NCBI RefSeq assembly: GCF_000813125.1
Contig: NZ_BASE01000019.1
Span: 1 to 64,000 of the forward strand
Reading direction: 5' to 3'
DNA length: 64,000 nt
DNA from: Mesobacillus selenatarsenatis SF-1
GTDB taxonomy: Bacteria > Bacillota > Bacilli > Bacillales > Cytobacillaceae
Part shown: positions 20,463 to 28,489 of the stretch, piece by piece
Layout: every line of letters begins with the position of its first letter
Numbering within the stretch: position 1 is the stretch's first letter
Program-made: the position numbers and the translations under genes
The notes under the pieces: model-generated
Told to the model about the DNA's origin: nothing
What the model saw: only the letters and a program-made list of their open reading frames with translations
Databases searched by the model: none

Positions 20463-20597
20463 CTACTTAAAACCTTCTTCGGGTCCAAAGACCATTTCAT
20501 CGAAACTACTCGTCAAGGCAACAGCCATTGCTCAAATACCAAATCGATGCGACACTAGCCCCATCTTCCTTGTTCCGCCAAAATGTCGCTTCTTCAT
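20463..20597 (-). other. Possible degenerate short reading frame
   Basis: Read on the minus strand from an ATG at 20597, the frame gives MKKRHFGGTRKMGLVSHRF, then an in-frame TGA at codon 22, then MAVALTSSFDEMVFGPEEG to a TAG stop. It could be a decayed small gene or chance. No family recognised. It fills part of the 20192-20604 gap. Confidence 0.2.
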
Positions 20598-20604
20598 AAT
20601 CACC

Positions 20605-21651
20605 CTACTTAATTGGATGCAGCATTTTTTCAAGATGCTTAACGGTAGGCGTAAGATTCAAAAGAAAATAGGATTCTCTTAATCTTCTTGATGGGGAACT
20701 GTACTTCAGATAACCCGCTCCTCCTTGATGAAGCATACTTCCATGAGCAGCTTTTGCAGTCAGATAAGCAGTGAGCAGTCGCATTTGCAAAAGGTCCTTC
20801 CATTGATGCAAGAATCCCTGTCCGTCAGCGAGTTTATATACTTCCGTACGGATTTGTGCTAATTCTTTTTCAAGTTCTGCTGGCTGAACCGTAAGAAAAT
20901 CATTACAGCCTCCCTGCTTATTGCAAACCTGGCGGATGGAACCAATGGATGCCTCTGTCACACCCAGACCAAGTGGTATTTGATAAAGAACAAATGCTGG
21001 CCTTATTTTAACGATGAATGAATCCACATCATGTGAGACGATCCATTTCTCAGGAATCGTCACTCCATCAAATGCACATGAGTAAGTTGCACTGCCGTTT
21101 ACGCCTAAATACTCAAGCTTTGCTTTTAATGTAAGCCCTTCGGCATTACACGGAACCACTGCCATTATTCTTTGATCAGGGCTAACCTCAGCAATGATGC
21201 CGAACCAATGGTCTATTCCAAGATTTGAGACAGAAGGCAATTGCCCATCCACAATATATCCTTTATTCGTCTTCTTCGCTTTTAAATGTAAAGCTTCCAG
21301 CCCGGCATAATACTTCATTGGATTGGAAAGCCCGGTCCCGCCAAGAAGATGGCCATTTTCCAGCTGCGGTAAAATTTCATCCTTCAAATAGCTATTTTCA
21401 CTATTACGGATATAAGTTAATGAAGCAAGGTGGCACCAAAGGTTAAAAGCAGTTGTCATGCAGACTTTAGATATTTCTTCTACCACATGGACTTCTGTTG
21501 AATAGTCCACTCCAGTCTCGGAATTCAGGAATCCAGCTTTGCCAATGCTTTTTAGAAATTCCTCCGCATAATAGGCTTCAGCGTCAATCTTCCGCACAAG
21601 CGGCTTAAGCTGTTCCTGGATTAATTCCTCCAAACTCTTCATATCTTTCAA
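20605..21651 (-). CDS. Acyl-CoA-dehydrogenase-like flavoprotein
   Basis: A 348-residue member of the acyl-CoA dehydrogenase / flavin-dependent monooxygenase superfamily. N-terminal helices to about 110, a central beta region, and a C-terminal four-helix bundle ending in HQGGAGYLKYSSPSRRLRES, the typical FAD-binding end segment. It lacks an obvious catalytic glutamate at the usual place. The context (an SsuABC-like transporter) is closer to the DszC/SfnB-type desulfurising branch than to beta-oxidation; that is inference. Start TTG at 21651 with GAGGG 5 bases upstream; an ATG 9 bases later is possible. It follows the DUF4242 gene by 63 bases. Confidence 0.75.
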   Translation of the reverse strand: MKDMKSLEELIQEQLKPLVRKIDAEAYYAEEFLKSIGKAGFLNSETGVDYSTEVHVVEEISKVCMTTAFNLWCHLASLTYIRNSENSYLKDEILPQLENGHLLGGTGLSNPMKYYAGLEALHLKAKKTNKGYIVDGQLPSVSNLGIDHWFGIIAEVSPDQRIMAVVPCNAEGLTLKAKLEYLGVNGSATYSCAFDGVTIPEKWIVSHDVDSFIVKIRPAFVLYQIPLGLGVTEASIGSIRQVCNKQGGCNDFLTVQPAELEKELAQIRTEVYKLADGQGFLHQWKDLLQMRLLTAYLTAKAAHGSMLHQGGAGYLKYSSPSRRLRESYFLLNLTPTVKHLEKMLHPIK

Positions 21652-21714
21652 TGCTTCCCTCTCCCTTTTTATGCCGTTTTAAAAAGAAAACCTCCAGCGA
21701 AGGAGGTTCCATAC

Positions 21715-22242
21715 TTATGATAATTCAGTAATTGTATCAATTGGCGCTTTAACAGCTTCGCGTGCCTTCTTGACTGTAGACTCATCTGGAGAATCATAGA
21801 AGCAAAGGCATTTTGTCATATCTTCGCATACATAGGTCCTTGAGAATGTTACTTCAGGAACCTCCGAATAGTGAACGGAATTCTTGGATTTTCTTTCTAG
21901 GTAGGCATCCATTGTCAGATTTTCTGGTAGGTTCCATTCCACAAGGTAGTTAACTTTGTCGGCCTGTTTCTTAACTTCCTCTAGATCTCTTCCAACAAGA
22001 CGAACAGGCTTAATTAAAGTGACAGGAACACCTAACGCTCTCAAACCTTCATTTATTACATTTCGTTCTTCCGCTTCAAGAATAAAGAAAGCTCTGGATA
22101 AATCCTTTGCCACTTGGACCTCAATTAAAGTCGCATTCTGCTTGCCTAACTCATCACGGATTTCACTAGCCTTTTTTTCAAAGGATTCTTTATCCTTTAT
22201 TGCACTGTTAAAAATTGATTCCACTAAATATAAAGATGCCAT
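21715..22242 (-). CDS. DUF4242 (SCO4226-like) protein, two copies of the fold
   Basis: Small ferredoxin-like protein; the SCO4226 member of this family binds nickel. 175 residues appear to hold two related halves: MASLYLVESIF at the start of the first and VPEVTFSRTYVCEDMTKCLC at the second, the latter with the DUF4242 hallmark (Y-x-CEDxxK-C-x-C-x-DSPDE). AAGGAGG lies 8 bases before ATG. It is the first gene behind the divergent hxlR promoter region and is probably co-regulated with the flavoprotein downstream. Confidence 0.75.
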   Translation of the reverse strand: MASLYLVESIFNSAIKDKESFEKKASEIRDELGKQNATLIEVQVAKDLSRAFFILEAEERNVINEGLRALGVPVTLIKPVRLVGRDLEEVKKQADKVNYLVEWNLPENLTMDAYLERKSKNSVHYSEVPEVTFSRTYVCEDMTKCLCFYDSPDESTVKKAREAVKAPIDTITELS

Positions 22243-22300
22243 TTCTTGTTCCTCCTTATTATATATATCCTATGCGTTTACTTGGTATTACTTATAAATT

Positions 22301-22340
22301 ATTTTATTACACTAAGTTATAAAAAACAACTTAGTTGTTT
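22301..22340. promoter_or_regulatory. Candidate HxlR operator and minus-strand -10 box
   Basis: ACTAAGTT (22311-22318) and AACTTAGT (22328-22335) form an inverted repeat, overlapped by the palindrome AAACAACTTAGTTGTTT (22324-22340). Next to it, ATTTTATTACACT (22301-22313) is a minus-strand -10-like element that recurs with one change at 25519-25531, before the ATPase gene. This suggests shared control by the HxlR protein. Confidence 0.5.
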
Positions 22341-22390
22341 GAAAAATTTTATGATATGATTTACTTAACCAAGTTCCGGAGGTTGTACCT

Positions 22391-22843
22391 ATGAGAGAAT
22401 CTAAATACGATTTGCCATGCAATATCGCCCAAACCCTGAATATCATCGGAGATCGGTGGACTTTGCTGGTTTTACATGAAATCTTGGCAGGAAGCAGAAC
22501 TTTTAATGAAATAAAAAAAGAACTGAATGGTATTTCTTCCAACATACTGTCAGACCGCTTAAAGCATCTGGAGCAGGCTGGCCTGGTGATATCTTCACTT
22601 TATTCAGAACATCCCCCAAGATATGAATACAATCTTACAGAAAGCGGTAATGAGCTTGAAGGAATATTCAATGCGATGATCCTATGGGGCAGGAACAATC
22701 TTGAAAAATGCTACAAAAAAATCATTCATACAGAGTGCAACCATGAAGTCGAATTAGCCTACTATTGTCCACATTGCAATCAGAATGTCGATGAATTGGA
22801 AGCAGTTGAACTGGACGCAGTAGACACAACTGGACTTAAATAA
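22391..22843 (+). CDS. HxlR-family winged-helix regulator
   Basis: A 150-residue DNA-binding regulator. The HxlR domain covers residues 8-105: YDLPCNIAQTLNIIGDRWTL (with the family cysteine) and the recognition segment ISSNILSDRLKHLEQAGLV. A C-terminal tail carries CNHE and YYCPHCN, a possible zinc-binding hairpin that is unusual for the family. GGAGG lies 8 bases before ATG. It is divergent from the DUF4242/flavoprotein unit and convergent with the ABC transporter operon, and likely controls both. Confidence 0.92.
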   Translation: MRESKYDLPCNIAQTLNIIGDRWTLLVLHEILAGSRTFNEIKKELNGISSNILSDRLKHLEQAGLVISSLYSEHPPRYEYNLTESGNELEGIFNAMILWGRNNLEKCYKKIIHTECNHEVELAYYCPHCNQNVDELEAVELDAVDTTGLK

Positions 22844-22852
22844 GATTGGATT

Positions 22853-22885
22853 GAGACAGAGAGCCATAATGCCCTCTGTCTTTTC
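22853..22885 (+). terminator. Rho-independent terminator of hxlR
   Basis: GACAGAG and CTCTGTC pair across a 12-base loop, then TTTTCT. It may also serve the convergent permease gene. Confidence 0.75.
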
Positions 22886-22888
22886 TGT

Positions 22889-23659
22889 CTAACTTTTTCC
22901 AATCCCCCATTGTCGGTTAATCCATGCCTCGAATACACCAACAGCCTTATCCAGCAGCAAACCAGAAATCCCAATAAACACAATACCCGCCATAACAAGG
23001 TCAAGTCGCATAGAGTTTCTTGCATCAATAATCAAATACCCCAATCCTGATTGCGCCCCAACCATCTCTCCTGCCACCAGAAAGACCCAGGCCGTTCCTA
23101 CGGCAATATGAAGGCCGTTTGCAATGTATGGGAAAGCAGCTGGGAAAATAATCTTCGTTAGTACCTTGAAGCCCTTAATTTCAAGGTTCTCGGATACCTT
23201 CAAATAATTCCTATCAACTTTTCGTACAGCCGAAACTGTTGACAGCAATACAGGAAAAAATGCAGCAATAAAGATAATGACAATGGCCGGGATATCACCT
23301 ATTCCGAACCAAAGGACGATAAAGGGTGACCAGGCAATCGGAGAAACAGGCCTTAATACCTGAGCAACCGGATCGAGTACATTCCATAGTATAGGGAGGC
23401 GTCCAAGAATCAAGCCAAGCAGGACCGCTACTAGTACAGCAGATAAATACCCTGCAAGGAACCGGTACAGACTAACCTGAACATGAGTAAACAGAGTTCC
23501 GTCCCGAACAAGGGAAATTATGCCCTCCCACACCTTAAGAGGAGGCGGAAAAAGAGCCTCATCGTAATCACCGGTTACAATGATGAATTGCCATACTGCA
23601 ACCAGCAAAGAAAAACCTATGGCCGCATTAAGAACAGTCTTGAATTTCATTTTATTCAC
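22889..23659 (-). CDS. ABC transporter permease, SsuC/TauC-like
   Basis: Inner-membrane subunit with about six helices. The EAA-type coupling loop is SENLEIKGFKVLTKIIFPAA near residues 155-175. 256 residues match the nitrate/taurine/alkanesulfonate (NitT/TauT) permease family. A GTG start overlaps the stop of the binding-protein gene, indicating coupling; an ATG 9 bases later is possible. It is the last gene of the ATPase - binding protein - permease operon. Substrate not predicted from this subunit. Confidence 0.9.
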   Translation of the reverse strand: MNKMKFKTVLNAAIGFSLLVAVWQFIIVTGDYDEALFPPPLKVWEGIISLVRDGTLFTHVQVSLYRFLAGYLSAVLVAVLLGLILGRLPILWNVLDPVAQVLRPVSPIAWSPFIVLWFGIGDIPAIVIIFIAAFFPVLLSTVSAVRKVDRNYLKVSENLEIKGFKVLTKIIFPAAFPYIANGLHIAVGTAWVFLVAGEMVGAQSGLGYLIIDARNSMRLDLVMAGIVFIGISGLLLDKAVGVFEAWINRQWGIGKS

Positions 23660-24624
23660 ATCGCTTTATCTATTAAAGAATGGTCTACAAATTCACTGTA
23701 AGTTGGAGGATTCTCCATCAATCCCATTTCGATGAGATTTTCCCTAAGTTCCTCAAACTCAGCTTCCTTGATTTTCAAATCATCATAAGAAATCCATTGG
23801 AATGAAAGGTCGAGCACATTCTTTTCAACCTTCATATATTTGGATGACATCTCATGGGTATGCTCATCCTTTAACTCTGCCAAATCACCAGCTTTGACAT
23901 AGTGGTTGACAAATTCCTGTGCAACCTTATTTTCCTTTTTAATGAAATCATTTCGTAACACCAAGGTGCAGTCTATTGAGTCTTTCCAAACATCCTGATC
24001 CTGATAAAGGACCTTGCCTTTTTCAATCGCAACTGAAATGGCTCCAAACGGTTCTGCCACTACATAACCGGCAATCCTTCCTTCAGACAAGGCTGCCGGC
24101 ATTTCAGCAGGAGGCATTTCGACTGCCTTTACATCCTCATATTTGAGTCCATTTTGCTTTAACATCTGATACAACAGAATATTGTGAGTAGAAAACTTAT
24201 GCGGAATAGCAAACGTTTTCCCTTTTAAATCCTCTGCACTATTAATATCATTAGCCGTGACGAATACATTTCCATCCCGATGTCCCAATGCGACGGCACT
24301 TAAATCTATCCCCTGTTCCTTCGCCTTCATCGCTAATGTAACCAAAACAGAAGCGCCGTCAATTCTGCCTGTATTCAAGGCATCCATCAGTTCTGGCCAA
24401 GAACCAAATTTCACAAGTTCCAAATTGAAATTCTCGTATTCTTGCATTTCTTTTTCAATATAAAGAGGTACAGCGTGTGTGATTGGCAGATAGCCAATCT
24501 TAACAGTTTTTTTCTCGCCATCTCCTGTTGATTCTTGACTGCTGCCAGACCCGCATGCAGTGAGTGCCAGGGTAAGGACAGAAACCAGCATAAGCAAGAT
24601 TAATTTTCTAATGGGCTTTTTCAT
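23656..24624 (-). CDS. ABC transporter substrate-binding lipoprotein, NMT1/SsuA-like
   Basis: Lipid-anchored solute-binding protein: the signal peptide ends in the lipobox LALTAC (residues about 17-22 in this numbering). The mature part has the NrtA/SsuA/ThiY fold, starting KIGYLPITHAVPLYIEKEMQ. The first gene product segment AEPFGAISVAIEKGKV matches the hinge side of NitT/TauT binding proteins. ATG at 24624 is chosen because AAAGGAG lies 8 bases upstream; a TTG 6 bases earlier is too close. The ligand could be a sulfonate, a pyrimidine precursor or an aromatic compound. Confidence 0.88.
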   Translation of the reverse strand: MKKPIRKLILLMLVSVLTLALTACGSGSSQESTGDGEKKTVKIGYLPITHAVPLYIEKEMQEYENFNLELVKFGSWPELMDALNTGRIDGASVLVTLAMKAKEQGIDLSAVALGHRDGNVFVTANDINSAEDLKGKTFAIPHKFSTHNILLYQMLKQNGLKYEDVKAVEMPPAEMPAALSEGRIAGYVVAEPFGAISVAIEKGKVLYQDQDVWKDSIDCTLVLRNDFIKKENKVAQEFVNHYVKAGDLAELKDEHTHEMSSKYMKVEKNVLDLSFQWISYDDLKIKEAEFEELRENLIEMGLMENPPTYSEFVDHSLIDKAM

Positions 24625-24653
24625 TTTCAATTCTCCTTTATCTTTTAAAAGAT

Positions 24654-25439
24654 TTATATATGATATTCAATCGATGAATTTTTACGGTTAAAATGAAATT
24701 CTTCAAAGATAATCTTCCTGTAATGCTGAAAATCACTGTGGCTTCGATCACGTGGTTTTGACAAGTGGATTTTGATTTCCTTGTGAATTCTGCCAGGATT
24801 GGCTTGCATAATAAAAATGCGATCTGACAAATAAATGGCTTCGTCAATATCATGAGTAACAAGGGCAACCGTCGTTTTTTCCTGGGATTGTATTCGAAGA
24901 AGTTCGTCTTGAAGATAGTAGCGATTGAAGGTGTCCAGGGCAGCAAACGGCTCATCCATGAGAATCATCTCAGGTTGCAGTGCAAGAGCCCTCGCAATCG
25001 CAATTCTTTGCTTCATCCCGCCTGAAACCTCATGGGGGAATAAATCGCCTTTATCCTCTAAGCCTACCAGCGCTAAATAATGTAAAGCGCGGTCTCTTCG
25101 CTCCTTTGCATGTAGGTTCAAGCCTTCCAGGCCAAGTTCGACGTTTTTCACAGCCGACCGCCATGGGAGCAGACCATAATTTTGGAAAAGCATGATACAC
25201 TTGCGTGTCGGCTTGGTTACAGGTTTTCCCTCTAATACAACTTGCCCTGCATCTGCCTTTTCAAAGCCTCCAATAATGTTCAACAGCGTGCTTTTTCCAC
25301 AACCACTCTCACCCAAAATAGAAATTGTTTCCCCATGGTTGATTTCAAGTGAAACATCTTCCAAAACCCTCATATTCTTATTGTTGTTAGGAAAGCTTTT
25401 ACTTACTTGATTAACTTTAATGATTGGATCCTGACTCAC
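24654..25439 (-). CDS. ABC transporter ATPase, SsuB-like
   Basis: Cytosolic ATPase of the uptake system. Walker A GESGCGKST (about residue 42), Q-loop LFQNYGLLPW, signature VSGGMKQRIAIARAL, Walker B MILMDEPFAALD and the H-loop VTHDIDEAI are all intact. 261 residues. Start GTG. It is the first gene of its operon and has an upstream region with the same -10-like block and a related dyad as the region next to hxlR. Confidence 0.93.
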   Translation of the reverse strand: MSQDPIIKVNQVSKSFPNNNKNMRVLEDVSLEINHGETISILGESGCGKSTLLNIIGGFEKADAGQVVLEGKPVTKPTRKCIMLFQNYGLLPWRSAVKNVELGLEGLNLHAKERRDRALHYLALVGLEDKGDLFPHEVSGGMKQRIAIARALALQPEMILMDEPFAALDTFNRYYLQDELLRIQSQEKTTVALVTHDIDEAIYLSDRIFIMQANPGRIHKEIKIHLSKPRDRSHSDFQHYRKIIFEEFHFNRKNSSIEYHI

Positions 25440-25506
25440 GTTTAAACACCAACCTTCCTATCCCCTCACTAATATTTATATTATTCCTATAAAAATAGTA
25501 TGAATT

Positions 25507-25531
25507 AACTTTTAAGTTATTTTATTATACT
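25507..25531. promoter_or_regulatory. Promoter/operator of the ABC transporter operon
   Basis: The dyad AACTTTTAAGTT (25507-25518) abuts ATTTTATTATACT (25519-25531), whose complement contains TATAAT. The same arrangement lies at 22301-22340. Together they suggest an HxlR regulon of two operons. Confidence 0.5.
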
Positions 25532-25621
25532 TTGTTCATTTTTACAACTTATAATGGCAGAATATTTTTTCTTCAGTGAAGTTTTAAAATTGCACCCACA
25601 AACTTAGCTCCCCTGAACAAC

Positions 25622-25657
25622 AAAAAGCTGTAGACATCTCTGTCCAACAGCTTTTTT
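25622..25657 (-). terminator. Terminator of the GNAT gene at 25742
   Basis: AAAGCTGT (25624-25631) pairs with ACAGCTTT (25647-25654), with T tracts on both sides. Confidence 0.65.
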
Positions 25658-25741
25658 GTCCAATTGTATTCACCTCATATAAGACGATGAAACACTCTTT
25701 TTAAGCACTAGAAAAGATGCACATGGAATGCGACCCATGCT

Positions 25742-26638
25742 TCACTTAAGTTCATATCTATAACAGACTACGCCTTCTGCCTGCTCAAAGCCTTCCTGCA
25801 GGTAGAGGGCTTTCGCTTGTTCATTGTCCGCATTTACACACAGCACACATCTGCTGTATCCTTTTTCCTTCGAAAACTTGATGGATGCTCTTAAGAGAAC
25901 CCTTCCTAATCCTCTCCCCTGATATTCTGGCAAAATAGCCAGTGGTCCGATGTTCATAATAGGTGAATCTTCATATTCATCGTCAGCGCCTCTTACGACT
26001 CCAACTGGCTGTTCGTTCTCATAAAGAATCATCATACCGCCATGCAGGTAATCAGACTCTGACGGCATTTTTGCTACCATCTCGGGTGAAATCGTTGTTT
26101 CACTTCCCTTTAGCGTGGAGAAGGCAGCATTCCTTACCAGGCACCAGGCATCTTCATCCAAGCCAGGCCTGAAACTCCTAATCTCAAAACCTTTTGGAAT
26201 AGACAGTTCTCCAACCTCCAAGTCCTCCCTGACCAGTAAAAAGGTGTATCTCTCCACGTCAAAATTCAGATTCTCCATGACTGCCTTCAGTTTCTGGTTG
26301 AGCAAGGGAACAAATAAAAACACATGATTCAATGACGCTGTATGTTTCAATACCGCCTCGACCAGTCTTTTATACTCCTGGTCGTCATGTGATTCACAGT
26401 GAAAAATCCGGAATCTTGCCCTATTTCCCCTTCGATGATATTCATCCAGAATAAGAGAGGCCGCCCCCTTAATTCCCCCTGTAGAATCAGTTAAGATATA
26501 GGTAGGATTTTCACCATCAACCTTAAAATCTTCTAAGTCTTCATCATACAAAAATGAATCATCCAGTTCGTTTCGATGTTTTTTACAGTAGTCTCTAAAT
26601 TCACCAAGTTGCTCCGTTCTTAGTACTTCGACCTTCAT
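25742..26638 (-). CDS. GNAT family acetyltransferase, tandem-domain type
   Basis: 298 residues, about twice the size of a single GNAT domain. The C-terminal half is a clear catalytic domain with MNIGPLAILPEYQGRGLGR (acetyl-CoA loop QGRGLG) followed by VLCVNADNEQAKALYLQEGF. The N-terminal half is a degenerate GNAT-like fold. Substrate unknown. The ATG at 26638 is preferred over an upstream GTG because GGTGG lies 8 bases before it. Monocistronic. Confidence 0.88.
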   Translation of the reverse strand: MKVEVLRTEQLGEFRDYCKKHRNELDDSFLYDEDLEDFKVDGENPTYILTDSTGGIKGAASLILDEYHRRGNRARFRIFHCESHDDQEYKRLVEAVLKHTASLNHVFLFVPLLNQKLKAVMENLNFDVERYTFLLVREDLEVGELSIPKGFEIRSFRPGLDEDAWCLVRNAAFSTLKGSETTISPEMVAKMPSESDYLHGGMMILYENEQPVGVVRGADDEYEDSPIMNIGPLAILPEYQGRGLGRVLLRASIKFSKEKGYSRCVLCVNADNEQAKALYLQEGFEQAEGVVCYRYELK

Positions 26639-26796
26639 GGTGTATCCCACCTATCCCCAAAATAAAAGACGTTTGCCAGCTTCATACAACAAGATTTCGT
26701 ATTTGGCTAAACACGCTTGAATAACAAAATCTATATTCTTTATTCCACAAAAATATCCTGCTTTTATGTTTAAGATTTTCAGCATCTAACGCAAAA

Positions 26797-26824
26797 GGAG
26801 CACAGGGTACTTCCCCATGCTCCT
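26797..26824. repeat. Dispersed palindromic repeat, variant B copy
   Basis: GGAGCACAGGGTACTTCCCC followed by ATGCTCCT. It matches the copy at 14731 at almost every position. Confidence 0.75.
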
Positions 26825-26840
26825 ACGATGAACAGTCACT

Positions 26841-27266
26841 CTATAATTCATACTCCCATAGCCCGAGCCTTCCTTTAGCCGGAATGAAGCTGTCCAGCAT
26901 CTTCATATTCCTGACTTCCCAGATATACCCTCCCACTTTATAATCACCGAGGAAAAAGTCATTACCAAATACGATTCTTCCAACCTCCAACACGGCCCAT
27001 GTCACGTTTTTTTCCATCACCCTCAAACATTTCTCAAGCTGACAGACAGCGATGATCACGCCTGTTGGAAGATCAGCGGTCTAGTACCCATGCTTTGAAA
27101 GCAGTGACTTGATCGCCACATTTCTGCAGACCGCCTTATCGACTTTTTTGCTGGTGTGAATCGCATGAGGGCCACGAAACTTCGTACTCCATGACCTCGT
27201 TTCATATTGAGCCTCTCCCAAGACAAACAGACTCGCCCAGGGCTGAATCATCGACAACACCTTCAC
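26841..27266 (-). pseudogene. ASCH-domain protein interrupted by an in-frame TAG
   Basis: The first 60 codons read VKVLSMIQPWASLFVLGEA through AIKSLLSKHGY, then TAG (27081-27083), then the same frame continues TADLPTGVIIAVCQLEKCL to GRLGLWEYEL at 26841. ASCH domains (PUA-like, proposed RNA-binding) have this continuous pattern, so one nonsense change breaks the gene. The natural start is taken as GTG at 27266 with GGGGTGG upstream. The region before it carries a dispersed repeat. A sequencing error at the TAG remains possible. Confidence 0.8.
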
Positions 27267-27330
27267 TCCAACCACCCCTGCCTCAACAACTATGTTGTCT
27301 ATAGCATCTCCCGGCAATACAGCAATAAAA

Positions 27331-27409
27331 CGGGGACGGTCTTCCTGTCTCATAAAATTAAACATTTTTCAGCTATTAATGGGACATCGGAACCGTCCCC
27401 ATGTCCCAC
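27331..27409. repeat. Dispersed palindromic repeat, copy 9 (two arms)
   Basis: Left arm CGGGGACGGTCTTCCTGTCTC (one base longer than the core), right arm TGGGACATCGGAACCGTCCC then CATGTCCCA. GGGGACGGT and ACCGTCCCC are inverted relative to each other, with about 50 bases between. Confidence 0.8.
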
Positions 27410-27448
27410 CCCAGGGAACGCCCCCGTACTTCCCAGTTCATCGTTTAG

Positions 27449-28039
27449 CTACAACGGTCTAACAGTATAAGTATTCCCCGCATTCATACCTACGACATTA
27501 TAGTAAGTCACTTTATCGTTCGGGAATTTGACGGCATATGATATACCGCCTCCCTGATCCTTCAATCCCTTTACCGTCACTGTACTTGGAACGGGAATCG
27601 AGATAGCTGCAGGATTGTTGGCAAGTATGAGCTTTTCTTTCAGCGGCTGTCCATTCACCAGGATCTGGACTTCATCGTTGTCTTCACTGTTGAAATCCCA
27701 GATCAGCATTTTCGCGTCACCACCCGAGTCCCCGACGGTGACCTCGAAGTCTTTTGCGGTGATTCCTGCGTTCGTTTCATCTGTGAATGGGGTTTCACCC
27801 GCTAGTGTAGACTTGCTGATCCGATTGGCTACAACTTCCTCCGCGCTTCCTTCTGAAGTGTAGCTTCCTGACATCATACTTAAGCCAATTGCCAATACTA
27901 CCGCTAAAATAGTTCCAAAGAAGACAGACTTTCTATGGCTATGTTCGTGGTAGATAACCTCCGGCTGCTGGTCTTCCTCCTCGAACCCTGTTTGATTGTC
28001 GGTATCATGCACAAGGTCTTTCTTTGTTTTTTTCAACAT
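27449..28039 (-). CDS. Single-pass membrane protein with extracellular beta domain
   Basis: Residues 1-35 are cytosolic and charged, a membrane helix follows (SVFFGTILAVVLAIGLSMM, about 38-57), and the remaining 140 residues are extracellular and beta-rich (DAKMLIWDFNSEDNDEVQI, VNGQPLKEKLIL). No catalytic motif. AGGAGG lies 6 bases before ATG. It is the last gene of the four-AAA protein operon, 12 bases after the four-helix protein. An envelope-located partner or substrate of the ATPase is plausible. Not recognised as a named family. Confidence 0.72.
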   Translation of the reverse strand: MLKKTKKDLVHDTDNQTGFEEEDQQPEVIYHEHSHRKSVFFGTILAVVLAIGLSMMSGSYTSEGSAEEVVANRISKSTLAGETPFTDETNAGITAKDFEVTVGDSGGDAKMLIWDFNSEDNDEVQILVNGQPLKEKLILANNPAAISIPVPSTVTVKGLKDQGGGISYAVKFPNDKVTYYNVVGMNAGNTYTVRPL

Positions 28040-28051
28040 CGCAGCTCCTCC

Positions 28052-28489
28052 TTAACGAACCATCTTGTAGCTAATTGGGTACTTATAATACCAATACGAT
28101 AGAAAGGCTCTTCCGACCAAAATGGTAAGCACCGATAAGCCGATGGCCGCAGTTTTCCCAATGATCATCCGGTCTGCCCAGAGGTTTGCGAAGGTCAGGC
28201 TAAGATCCATGACGATAAAACTGACGAAACACATCTGGAAGAATGGTAGAAGCACCGGAAACTTGCGATAGATCCAGCTCAAGGAATGGTACTTCATCGA
28301 TAAAAACAGAATGAAGCCCAGAAAAGCGATTACACCTAAGCCCATCCCAAGTCTTGGAGCTCCCAGTTTATAAACGTCAAGGAGATCCGTAAAGGTCATC
28401 AGCGGCCCGAAGACAATGACCAGGATCGTGACTGGAAAAAGAAAAATATAAAAAAACAAAGCCCATACAAATTTGATGATCTTTTTCAT
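28052..28489 (-). CDS. Four-helix membrane protein
   Basis: 145 residues with four hydrophobic segments starting MKKIIKFVWALFFYIFLFPV and a short basic C terminus (YYKYPISYKMVR). Its ATG overlaps the stop of the large ATPase gene by 4 bases (ATGA), so the two are translationally coupled. The coupling implies that it works with the ATPase at the membrane. No family recognised. Confidence 0.72.
   Translation of the reverse strand: MKKIIKFVWALFFYIFLFPVTILVIVFGPLMTFTDLLDVYKLGAPRLGMGLGVIAFLGFILFLSMKYHSLSWIYRKFPVLLPFFQMCFVSFIVMDLSLTFANLWADRMIIGKTAAIGLSVLTILVGRAFLSYWYYKYPISYKMVR

Noticed and set aside
27081-27083. TAG read as pyrrolysine or other recoding
   Set aside because: No supporting machinery or conserved context; a simple nonsense change is more likely.
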